DNA of 64,000 nt from Trichomonas tenax (taxonomy: Eukaryota; Parabasalia; Trichomonadida; Trichomonadidae), in contig JALKBU010000014.1 of the NCBI GenBank assembly GCA_023091735.1, forward strand, positions 62,001 through 126,000, written 5' to 3'. Below are positions 10,987 to 19,506 of the stretch, piece by piece. The translations under genes and the position numbers were made by a program. A model generated the notes under the pieces. That model did not search any database. It was not told where the DNA came from and worked only from the letters and a program-made list of their open reading frames with translations. Each line of letters starts with the position of its first letter. Position 1 is the stretch's first letter.

Positions 10987-11001
10987 GATGCAAGTACTAA
11001 A

Positions 11002-11006
11002 AATGA
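11002..11006 (-). promoter_or_regulatory. Trichomonad Inr (TCATT)
   Basis: It matches TCA(+1)Py(T/A) with +1 at 11004, 18 bases upstream of the cupin ATG. Confidence 0.6.
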
Positions 11007-11331
11007 ATTGATTACTAGATTCTCAAACATTGATGAATCACAAAAGTCGAAAATTTAAAAATCTGTTTTAGCGATCAACATTCTTTGTTTTGTTAAATGT
11101 ATGATACTGAATGAAAGAACATTTGAGAGTAAAGATAATAAATTGATAGATGTCAAGTTGGTCAACTCCCACTGAAAATATGAATTTGAAAACACACTCA
11201 ATTGCAACACATTTTGTCATGCAAAATATCAAAGTGCTCATCATGCTGATGCTATTGACATCAAAAACTCATTTTTATCACAAATATTGTTATCGTGATG
11301 TTTTAAGAAAAATATTTTAACAGAAGTGTAT

Positions 11332-11432
11332 CAACTCTGGGGGTCAGAACCAGATCAAACATGTATGGGCAGATATAACTCTTATGTGATGCCATACATA
11401 GTTATAGTGTTAAACATATATAGAGTCGCTTA
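11332..11432. mobile_element. Mariner-like MITE, copy 3 (left-end fragment)
   Basis: About 100 bases beginning AGAAGTGTATCAACTCTGGG match the left end of the MITE at 9941-10540, including GTCAGAACC and the ATGTATGGGC block, and stop at TAGAGTCGCTT. The rest of the element is missing and no TA flank is preserved. Confidence 0.75.
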
Positions 11433-12104
11433 AATAACCATAAACTCATTCAAATGGCCATATACCAAATTGAAAAAAACTGTTTTGTCAACGAAAATTG
11501 ACATACAATCATCACCTAAAAAAGAAATATAAGCTTTTTATAAAAAAAAAAAAAAAAAAATAATAATAACATATACTAAAAAATTAAAACAATCATTGAC
11601 ACTTTTTTAAAAACAGAATTTGGCGCCAAATTCGTTGGGTGCGAATGAACAAGCACAGTGACGAAATTTGTCTACGAATGAACAAGCAGTTACGAATCGT
11701 CAAGCACTGAAGAATGAACAAGAAGCTCCGAATCAACAAGATCTGAAGAATCAACAAGCAGCTACGAATGAACACGTCTTCCTACAATGTCGAATTGCAG
11801 TTGACTCAAGAATCTCAATATTCAAAAAAATGATCAATGAGACTTTAAAATAATTAAAGGAACATGTGTAGAACATTTTCCAACATTTAATTTCAATGAC
11901 ATTCTCAATAAATCTGAATGAGAGCTTAAACATCATAACCCTTCAAAAATATTGTTTGGATTCATTCATCTGAATTTCATCCTTGTTTCATTCATGAAAT
12001 AAATTAAAAGGAATTTGTATTTGGAAAATAAAAATACTAGATAAACAATCACTATTTTATCGCTTAAATTTTTAATCTTAATAAATTATTACATATTATA
12101 AAGA
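11433..12104. other. Intergenic DNA with poly-A, palindrome and minisatellite
   Basis: This stretch holds a 19-base A tract (11542-11560), a perfect 18-base palindrome (GAATTTGGCGCCAAATTC, 11616-11633) and a small tandem repeat listed separately. No ATG-initiated gene is supported. Confidence 0.6.
11643..11772 (+). repeat. 18-bp tandem repeat (minisatellite)
   Basis: Degenerate units of 18 bases with consensus GAATSAACAAGCAGCTAC run through this stretch; five in-phase units occupy about 11675-11766. Because the period is a multiple of three, one frame stays open and would encode an Asn-Glu/Gln-Gln hexapeptide repeat. That frame has no ATG and is short, so it may be a remnant of a low-complexity gene. 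Confidence 0.75.
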
Positions 12105-12677
12105 TCAGCAGCACCCACCCTTCTTCTCATCATTAGTTATAACTTGTTCGGATATTTTATCCATATAATTCATTCCATCTTGGCAAATATCGGCAATCTT
12201 ACTAAAAATCTTTGCAATGTTTTCATTTGTTTTTGCAGAGCATTCAATGGAGAAGTCAGCTTTGATATCCGAAGCCATTTTGCTTATATCTGATAGAGTA
12301 ACTTCACGATCTGAATCTAAGTCACTTTTATTGCCAACGAGTACTATTTTTACAACATTTGCCGCTTTGTCGCGAATATCATCTGCCCAGAATTTCACAG
12401 ATTCGTAAGAAGATTTGTTATTAATTGCATAAACGATGATAACGACGCCAGCGGACCTGTAATACATCGGAGCGAGTGACTTAAACTTCTCCTGACCAGC
12501 AGTATCCCACAATTGAAGTCTCACTGATCCGTTATCTGTTGTTATAACTTTTGTAAGGAAAGCAGCACCGATTGTTGGTGTAGTTTCACTGTCAAACTGC
12601 CCCTGAGTGTAGCGAGCGGCAATACACGATTTTCCAACTTGCGCATCGCCGACAAGAACAACTTTTAGACTCTGCAT
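12105..12677 (-). CDS. Rab5-like small GTPase
   Basis: A protein of 190 residues starting at the ATG at 12677; the four codons upstream begin with TTG and are not a start. All G motifs are present: G1 GDAQVGKS (10-17), switch I PTIGAAF with Thr35, G3 WDTAGQE (57-63), G4 NKSD (116-119) and G5 SAK (147-149). It ends KKGGCC, a double-cysteine geranylgeranylation site. The TIGAAF switch I is typical of the Rab5/21/22 endosomal group, so a role in early endosome traffic is likely; the exact subfamily is inferred. TTTACACGTCA (12804-12814) and its reverse TGTCATGTAAA (12820-12830) lie about 130 bases upstream. A VPS9-like protein, the usual Rab5 activator class, is encoded 3.4 kb away at 16115. Confidence 0.93.
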   Translation of the reverse strand: MQSLKVVLVGDAQVGKSCIAARYTQGQFDSETTPTIGAAFLTKVITTDNGSVRLQLWDTAGQEKFKSLAPMYYRSAGVVIIVYAINNKSSYESVKFWADDIRDKAANVVKIVLVGNKSDLDSDREVTLSDISKMASDIKADFSIECSAKTNENIAKIFSKIADICQDGMNYMDKISEQVITNDEKKGGCC

Positions 12678-14489
12678 AAAATTTGTCAAATTTTTATTTT
12701 TTCGTCGATGACATGTTGTTTTTCACTCGGATTTGGATTTATTTCATTTTGTTATATACGAAATCATCAACAAATCGCGTTTAAATAATTTTTTCAAAAT
12801 AAATTTACACGTCACAATTTGTCATGTAAATTTCATTTTTTCTAATGATTCCAAAAGTTCTTTTGTTGTTATTTTGAAACAAAAAAGCATTCATTAAATC
12901 ACAAAGCTCCGGATAGCAGACAACATTTTAATGGTTACTACAATGATAAATACATTTTATTAATTTTGGAGATCAAAAAAATCACTTGTATAATGTAGAA
13001 TGATGGAGTTAGCATTAAATATTTTAGTAAATACTATTTACGCTATCTAAAATTTTTATTTCATTATATCGAGAAATTGTTTTAATTAATATTCTGCTAA
13101 TCAGCCAAACACGTACTCATTATGGCATGGAACTGAGCTAATAAAGAATGATCAATCTATTTATAAATTTTTAATGAATTTTATCGACATATTAATTCTC
13201 ATCACTCTAGATACTTGTTTGAAGATTGAAATGGAACATAATAAATTCAGAATTGAATGATGTAAGTCAAATGGACTCTTTCTATAGCATATAACAATAA
13301 GTTTTTGATTTATTCTTAATATTGAAGATACAATAACTTACATATAATTATATTTCTATAATAATGGAAGTTTACATATTTATTAACGTGGTTGATAAAA
13401 GATAGGGGTATTAAAATGTATGAAATAGAATTTTAGTGAATAAATATGCTTTTGTTAGGTATATATAGTAAATGCATGCGAGAGAAAGGTTAGATTCCGA
13501 TAATTATATTTTATGTTTTGTGAAAATATTGGCTAATATTGGATAAAGATGAAAATCTGTGTCACAATCATCAGCTGTCAGTTGCATATTTGGTGGCAAC
13601 TATATCGTTGAGTTTTGCCAGATCCTGGTGATTTTTTGAAAGAAACGATGACATTTTGTCTGAAATTCGGCTAACAACGACAGAAGATCAATGTAAACAA
13701 CTTAGATATCATTGATTCAATAAACAAACAATATACACAATGTGAATGATCTCTTCATTCAAATGTCTGATTGCCAAAAGAAAATATTTGAAAGAAAAAA
13801 TAGAAAATGAATTGAAAATGACAAAGAAAGATATTCAGTTTACTATTTCATCTTTTGTGTGATTGAAATTATCGATATATCACTCAATTTTGGCCTCCTT
13901 CTGTTTTATCTTTCTTTCCTTCTTTGCCTTTGAGTGAGAACACACGTGATTCATAATCACTCAAAGAATGTTTTTCTGTTTATATATGTTGTTATTGTTG
14001 TTCTTCATCAAACAAAAAAATATTTCGATATCTTAATAAAATATAACATTTGTTTATTTTATTGATGTTGTAATATACAGCAACGAAATTATATTAATAC
14101 AGAGGAGCAATGAGAGCATATTCATAAAAAATATCAACAAAATATCAGCAGAAAAAATAAAAGATGAGGAGAAATCGAGTTTTGCTTTGCAGATGTGTGA
14201 GATAACGCAAGAGCGATGTTAGAAAATAAGAGAAAAAGAGGGGAGAAAATGAAAAGAAACGAGAAGGAAAAAAGTAAAAAAAGAATAAAAAATAAAACGA
14301 ACAAAATGAAGAATGCAGTACAGTTGACGCAGATATCGGTGTCAAAATCGATGATGTGACTTGGCCGAAATTGAGAGAATAACAAAAACGATTTGAGAGG
14401 ATGAAGATTTAAAAGTTTTGTTTATGCGGTAGAATTTTGAGCGGAGAGAGAAATATTGACAGGAACTCAACATGCGATGAATGATGAGT
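12678..14489. other. Intergenic DNA with motif pair and polypurine tract
   Basis: No gene is seen in 1.8 kb. A divergent pair of TTTACACGTCA-type sites lies at 12804-12830. A nearly pure purine stretch of roughly 90 bases (about 14220-14310) lies 200-280 bases before the amylase start; the antisense readings over it are Phe/Leu/Ser low complexity and are not genes. Confidence 0.6.
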
Positions 14490-14494
14490 TCATT
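14490..14494 (+). promoter_or_regulatory. Trichomonad Inr (TCATT) of the amylase gene
   Basis: With +1 at 14492, it is 10 bases before the ATG at 14502 and downstream of the earlier in-frame ATGs at 14481 and 14484. It therefore selects the shorter start. Confidence 0.7.
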
Positions 14495-14501
14495 TTTCAA
14501 G

Positions 14502-15953
14502 ATGTTCACTCTCATCTCTCTGCTCTTCAGCAAAGCGAAGTGCGAGGACTTCAACAACATCAAATTGTACCAAGTGATGGTCAGTTCATTCCAAGACGGC
14601 GACAGCTCACGCGGATATGGAACAGGATATGGTCCATCGTCACACAGGGGAGACCTCAGAGGAATCATAAACGCGCTGCCATACATAAAGAGCCTCAATG
14701 TGAACGCACTCTGGATGACACCAATTTTTGACTCTACGAACGGCCAAGGAGGCTCAATGCTCCAGTCAACAGGATACTTCTGCACGAACTACTTCGCGAT
14801 CGATCCAAAGTTCGGTGATGAAGATACATTCCGTGAATTAGTCAGCAAGGCACACGACCTCGGTTTGTATGTCTTCCTCGACGGCGTTTTCGGACACCAC
14901 GGCGGCGTCAGATATTCATCGCCAAGCGGAAAGTGGCCCCAGGGAGGAAACAATCCTGTCTCTTACCCTGGCTCTCTCGACTTCTACAAAGAAGTTGCAA
15001 CATACTGGATCGAGAAGTTCGGCATCGACGGATGGCGCCTTGACCAGTGCTACCAGATGTACCAGAACGGACACAACTACATGCACGAGATCAGGGAGGC
15101 TATCGAGAGCTGCTGCAATAGCAGGAAATCTCGAGGCGAGAAGTGGGGCACACTCGGCTACGTCGTCGGTGAGCACTGGAGTGGTGCAAGCGACATCAAC
15201 ACGCAGACATACGGACAGGACGGACTCCGCTCTGCGTTCGACTTCCCATCGAGATACAACCTCGTCCAGACAGTCGCAATGGAGGAGTCAGGCGCCGGCG
15301 GCTATGGCGTCGAGAACTTAGGAAACGTCTTCAGGACAACGAGCGAGAAGGGATACAGCGGCACAGTATACCCGAACTTGTTCATCTCGAACCACGACGT
15401 CTGGAGACTCGGCAACCTGATCAGGAACAAGTATAGATACTCTCGCGATAACGACGCATACTGGCGCAGACACAAGATCGCACTCGGTGTTCTCTCTGCT
15501 TACTCTGGTCCAATCACGATCTACTACGGCGACGAGTATGGCGACATCGCTGATTGCTGGTACGGTCAAGGCGGCGCATGTGGCGGCAACACATACTCAG
15601 ACAACGCAGCGAGAACGGACGGAAGGATATCCGGTTTCAACAGCAGAGAACAAGATCTCATTGAATTCACGAAGAAAGTGATGAAGATCAGGTCAGAGAA
15701 TCCATCATTGTGGCGTGGAACGAACGGAAAGACGTTCAACAATGGATGCATCTTCAATTGCAAGTTCGACTCACAGACAGGAAACAAAGTTGTCTTCGCA
15801 GCGAACATGAACATGAACAGTGTCACGACATCATACAATGTTGGCGGAACGAAGCTGAGAGACCTCATCAGCGGCAAGGTCTACACATCATCGAACGGTG
15901 TATATCAGGTCACGATTTCTGGCCTCGATGTTGCATTGTTCAAAGTTGAGTAA
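14502..15953 (+). CDS. Secreted GH13 alpha-amylase
   Basis: A protein of 483 residues. The ATG at 14502 is chosen because an Inr lies 10 bases upstream and the protein then opens with a signal peptide (MFTLISLLFSKAKC). GH13 conserved regions are in order: region I LDGVFGHHG (D127, H132; the usual Asn before His is Gly131), region II GWRLDQ with nucleophile D181, region III VVGEHW with acid/base E224, and region IV FISNHD with transition-state D299. A C-terminal beta-domain follows. It should hydrolyse alpha-1,4-glucans such as glycogen or starch outside the cell or in a digestive vacuole. Codon use is strongly GC-ended compared with neighbours, as in highly expressed trichomonad genes. The stop lies in TAAA, the trichomonad-type 3'-processing context. 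Confidence 0.95.
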   Translation: MFTLISLLFSKAKCEDFNNIKLYQVMVSSFQDGDSSRGYGTGYGPSSHRGDLRGIINALPYIKSLNVNALWMTPIFDSTNGQGGSMLQSTGYFCTNYFAIDPKFGDEDTFRELVSKAHDLGLYVFLDGVFGHHGGVRYSSPSGKWPQGGNNPVSYPGSLDFYKEVATYWIEKFGIDGWRLDQCYQMYQNGHNYMHEIREAIESCCNSRKSRGEKWGTLGYVVGEHWSGASDINTQTYGQDGLRSAFDFPSRYNLVQTVAMEESGAGGYGVENLGNVFRTTSEKGYSGTVYPNLFISNHDVWRLGNLIRNKYRYSRDNDAYWRRHKIALGVLSAYSGPITIYYGDEYGDIADCWYGQGGACGGNTYSDNAARTDGRISGFNSREQDLIEFTKKVMKIRSENPSLWRGTNGKTFNNGCIFNCKFDSQTGNKVVFAANMNMNSVTTSYNVGGTKLRDLISGKVYTSSNGVYQVTISGLDVALFKVE

Positions 15954-16114
15954 AGTTACACCTACGTTTCTTACCCTATATCATTCATATTTTGTCTCGA
16001 AACCACCATATCTATATCCCATATCGTAACCTCATAATCTATTCATTGTCAAAACTCTTCAGAGCCAATATACTATATCATCGATTTCGGCAAATTTTTC
16101 CAAAAAAAAGTTTA

Positions 16115-17491
16115 ATGGAATTAAAAGTTCAGTTTCCCCCAATTGATAGCGATTGTTCTCTTTTCCTATCAGTTGGGGTCCCAATTCATCAGCTTCCGAA
16201 TAATGACGTCGTGCTGATCGAAAATCAGACGAAAGAACTTTGCGTTATTCGAGATAATTACAGTAATATGCTCAGACATCGAAAAAACTTAAGAAAACCT
16301 TATCAGATCTTTACAGTAAAGAACTACCTCGAGGTTAAACGAATGCACGCCGTTTTAGTTGACTACGCGGAACAATATTATGCGCATAGGCATCAAGTAT
16401 ATCTAAAATTGTTTACTATTGTGAACCAGCTCATCGGAGTGATGGAAATTTGCTACGAAAATCATATACAATGCACTTGCGATGTTTCGAGATTTGAAGT
16501 TTATGCTCATGACCGAATTCACAATGTCTATTTGAAATCAGAGCGATTCGTAATAAAGCGACTTACGGCAATGCGAACCAATCTAAACAAATCAGATCCT
16601 GCCCCGAAAAAGAGCGAATCAAACTCAGGTTTAAAAACATTTTTACAACTGTTTCAGACGCATGCTGACGAAGTTAACATGGACATTTTCTATATTCCTT
16701 ATTCTGAGATAGATGAACAATTTATTTCGCTTGTTAGCACGCAATCGATAAAGTTTAATATAGATAGGATTATAAAGGGTCTGCAGAATAGATCTATTAC
16801 AGAAATGAACGAAGAATTAATAGAAATACAGAATCAATTAAATATTACTGCGAAAGAACACAAAGTGATCTTAAAATGCGTTTTCATTAGATACTGCTTC
16901 GAGGTCTTATACGAAAAATCGTACGAAAAGTTTAAATGCCCTTCAAGCGATAAATTCTTAAATCAATGTTTGCTAATTGGATCATATTCTCCATATAAAA
17001 TAGGACTAATTGAGAACCCGTTCACAAATGAGCAATATAACACACCAATTATGAACCTTTTACAAGATTTGTCATTAAAATCAATTGTCGATCTTCTTTC
17101 GACGATTGCCTATTACACAAATCCGTACGACATCATCGCGAACATAACTATCACGCTTAGAATGCTCGGAGACTTCGCAAAGTCCAATGATACGTATCGA
17201 CGATTGGGAAGATTTGCTTCGATGGCTTCTGATATTGTTCAAAAGAAGAGTGATATGCTCTCATTTGATGACTGTTTCTCACTCTTCTTCGTGACATTCG
17301 TCATGCACCCTCCTTGCACTGCTCCAACGATTGCTTCATTTATACAGGAGTTCGATCTCGGTTATTGCCAATCTATGAAATACTCTCGCGATATTTTCAT
17401 TGCTTCTGTTAACCATGTCACTAATTTCAATAACAAGGCTGTTCAGGATGATCTCACTCATGGTGACCCACTGGGAATCATTTCAGACTGA
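16115..17491 (+). CDS. Putative VPS9-domain protein (Rab5-type GEF)
   Basis: A protein of 458 residues from the first good ATG (16115); the open frame extends upstream to 15992 without an ATG. The N-terminal two thirds are helical with no clear motif. The C-terminal part resembles a VPS9 domain: an LLxxLSTIAYYTNPxD segment, then MLSFDDCFSLFFVTFVMHPP, which aligns with the conserved xADDLLPILxYVxIxxxPP core (Asp about 386 as the catalytic Asp), then IASFIQEF, equivalent to YIxxF. VPS9 proteins exchange nucleotide on Rab5-family GTPases, and a Rab5-like gene lies 3.4 kb upstream. The domain call is from pattern only and moderately secure. It starts 161 bases after the amylase stop, on the same strand. 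Confidence 0.6.
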   Translation: MELKVQFPPIDSDCSLFLSVGVPIHQLPNNDVVLIENQTKELCVIRDNYSNMLRHRKNLRKPYQIFTVKNYLEVKRMHAVLVDYAEQYYAHRHQVYLKLFTIVNQLIGVMEICYENHIQCTCDVSRFEVYAHDRIHNVYLKSERFVIKRLTAMRTNLNKSDPAPKKSESNSGLKTFLQLFQTHADEVNMDIFYIPYSEIDEQFISLVSTQSIKFNIDRIIKGLQNRSITEMNEELIEIQNQLNITAKEHKVILKCVFIRYCFEVLYEKSYEKFKCPSSDKFLNQCLLIGSYSPYKIGLIENPFTNEQYNTPIMNLLQDLSLKSIVDLLSTIAYYTNPYDIIANITITLRMLGDFAKSNDTYRRLGRFASMASDIVQKKSDMLSFDDCFSLFFVTFVMHPPCTAPTIASFIQEFDLGYCQSMKYSRDIFIASVNHVTNFNNKAVQDDLTHGDPLGIISD

Positions 17492-18338
17492 TATTTTTAT
17501 TTGTTTGTATCTAAATTATATTTTCTTGCAAATTATCTTATTTCATAGATATTCTAATTCGTCTAAAACACATTGATTATCTTTTTAATATTATGAAGAA
17601 AAGTTTTTGTCCTAAAACCTAAAGATTTGATCACATTAGACTTCTAGATAGGCTATGTGTATCCACATTATGGATATTCGTTTAATGGAAGATTGCAGCA
17701 ATAAAAAGCTAAACAATCATCAATATAAATTTCAAAATAATCTCAGTTCATTTATTTCTAATGATGATTGGGTTATAGTGTTCACTTGCTAAAGTAAAGC
17801 GAAATAGTCAATAGTTATCAAGTCATATCTTTGTTGCATCCATAAAAAGAAATGATTTCAATTTTATGTGACATGTAATTGTATTTTTATCACTATACAT
17901 AACAGATTTATCATTTATGTGTCATAAAATTGTCAAGATGAGAGAGCGATGGAACAGCAAGATATAAACTATAAAATTAGTTATCAACATTTTGCCAAGG
18001 AATTTCAAAATGAAATAATTTCTTATTTTGTTGTAAAGTTGACGATAACCCTCCATCCAAAATTTCGTCACTTTTGGTAAATTAAGCTTCTGAAAATGAT
18101 CGCACAAAGGTACTGACGCGGCTTAACGTGCAGTAAATTTTATTTTTGAATAAAAATAAGACCATTTGATTAGTAATAGTATGTACATTATATACGAAAT
18201 ATCTATCAAATCGCCGCATGAGATTCTGAGAAAAATTGAGGTGAAAAGCGCAATTGTAAATTTATCGCACAATCTACACTTTAAAAGCAGTTGTTTTACG
18301 GTAAAAATTTCAATTTGAAAGCTGTCAAACTGACAAAA
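17492..18338. other. Intergenic DNA with a dispersed repeat
   Basis: No gene is supported. It contains the 104-base repeat listed at 18122-18225 and a TGTGACATGTAA site near 17866. The leader of the next gene has no canonical Inr, only weak TCAA-type sequences. Confidence 0.55.
18122..18225 (+). repeat. Dispersed repeat, about 105 bp (copy A)
   Basis: It begins CTTAACGTGCAGTAAATTTT and ends CATGAGATT. It matches 35965-36070 with a handful of differences. It includes a small inverted match (TTTTATTT/AAATAAAA type) and no coding sequence. It lies 114 bases before the small secreted protein gene. Confidence 0.8.
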
Positions 18339-19013
18339 ATGTTTTTGCTTCTTTTAGCTTTCAGCCTCAGCTACGAGAGTAATTTCGAATACGACCAGAA
18401 CGGCCTCGGCAAGAAGCTCAAGAAGGCCGTTAAGCATGTGACACATGGAGTTTCGCATGTCTTCCATGCTGCAGGAAAGGCAGTTTCTCATGTTACCAAG
18501 CCAATCACACGCTTCATCCACCACTCTTCCGATTCTGCTTATGAACTTCCATGCCAAATTCAGAATTTCAATACTGAAACAGCGACAAATGACTGGGTTG
18601 TCGACGATTTGAACCAGGCAGTCAACGATGTTGCTTCTCAGTTCCAGCTTGATGCTGGCGCCGTCCAGAACCTCTTCAATCGCGCAAAGTTCACTTCCCA
18701 GAGCAAGCATCTCTTCAACCAGATGAACTTCGGACTTCTCAACGACCACAACTATAGAACAGCTCAGCTCGGCGGCACAGTTGTCAAAGTTTCCAGACCA
18801 GATGGACATTATCACATCAACGTTAGACAAGTTAAGACAACAGCTACAGTTTACGCCTCTACAAAGTTGAGCCATAAGTCCGTTTCATTCGGTTTCGCTC
18901 ATCATTCTTCTCACCTCGACTGGAGACCACTTCAGCCAAATGAGCTCAATGGTATCTTCAACGCCTGCAATGAAGAGATTGCTCCACATATTAACAACTT
19001 CAGAGGAATCTAA
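18339..19013 (+). CDS. Small secreted protein with cationic amphipathic N-terminal segment
   Basis: A protein of 224 residues from the ATG at 18339; the frame is open to a TTG at 18291, but the ATG puts a signal peptide first (MFLLLLAFSLSYES). After a short acidic stretch comes a Lys/His-rich segment (about residues 24-62, with GLGKKLKKAVKHV and HVFHAAGKAVSHV). Its hydrophobic and basic positions alternate as in an amphipathic helix. The remaining 150 residues look globular, with two Cys (in PCQ and ACNEE) and several His. I do not recognise the family. The amphipathic segment resembles membrane-active peptides in general form, so secretion and membrane contact are inferred, not shown. Codons are GC-ended, suggesting strong expression; the stop is in TAAA. 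Confidence 0.8.
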   Translation: MFLLLLAFSLSYESNFEYDQNGLGKKLKKAVKHVTHGVSHVFHAAGKAVSHVTKPITRFIHHSSDSAYELPCQIQNFNTETATNDWVVDDLNQAVNDVASQFQLDAGAVQNLFNRAKFTSQSKHLFNQMNFGLLNDHNYRTAQLGGTVVKVSRPDGHYHINVRQVKTTATVYASTKLSHKSVSFGFAHHSSHLDWRPLQPNELNGIFNACNEEIAPHINNFRGI

Positions 19014-19210
19014 ATTTTTATTTTTTTTTTCCTTCCGAAATATAAGACTAAAGTATTTTAGTTCCTTAAGTATCTCCTCTACTGTGACACAATGGTATAT
19101 GAGATATAAATCCTTGGGAGCACATATATTCAAGGCATTTCACCAGCTAAAGAAGCGAAAAACATCAGACTTCGTCGAAATTGCTTCGATGCACAATTTT
19201 CTTCTTGAAA

Positions 19211-19294
19211 GTGCTTTTCGTCCGTTTCTGCTGCTGCGTGTAGACACATAGTGTGGTGTGGTTGCACATAACAGCAGAAACGGACGAAAAGCAC
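19211..19294. repeat. Perfect 23-bp inverted repeat (isolated hairpin)
   Basis: Arms 19211-19233 (starting GTGCTTTTCGTCCG) and 19272-19294 are exact complements, with a 38-base loop rich in GTGT. The arms are GC-richer than the flanks. It lies 198 bases after the small secreted protein gene and about 210 before the DH-PH-Kelch start. It resembles neither a terminator nor the MITE ends. Confidence 0.85.
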
Positions 19295-19375
19295 GATCTG
19301 TTTTTTAATTTCAAATTTGAATACTCCCCATCTAATTACTAATCTGACGCATATTTTTTATTTGGCAAATGCTAA

Positions 19376-19386
19376 TTTACATGACA
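19376..19386 (+). promoter_or_regulatory. TTTACATGACA motif
   Basis: A copy of the recurrent TTTACRTGNCA motif, 121-131 bases upstream of the DH-PH-Kelch ATG. Confidence 0.4.
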
Positions 19387-19495
19387 AAATGAATTATTTT
19401 TTGTTTTTTTAATGCTAAAAATCCGTCACTTTACAGAGTGACTCATTGACACGCAAAACATTAGTGATTTCAAATCCAATTAAAAAAGAAATATT

Positions 19496-19500
19496 TCATA
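19496..19500 (+). promoter_or_regulatory. Trichomonad Inr (TCATA)
   Basis: With +1 at 19498, it is 9 bases before the ATG at 19507, a close fit to TCA(+1)Py(T/A). Confidence 0.7.
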
Positions 19501-19506
19501 AAAAAA

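Noticed and set aside
11643..11772. CRISPR-like array
   Set aside because: The 18-base units are contiguous tandem repeats without spacers, and the genome is eukaryotic.
14220..14310. Polypurine tract considered as a regulatory triplex or gene
   Set aside because: It is interrupted by pyrimidines and is likely simple-sequence drift; recorded only as a composition feature.
14916..15569. Antisense and alternate-frame long readings over the amylase gene
   Set aside because: They mirror the GC-rich codon use of the amylase and have no motifs, initiator or start context.
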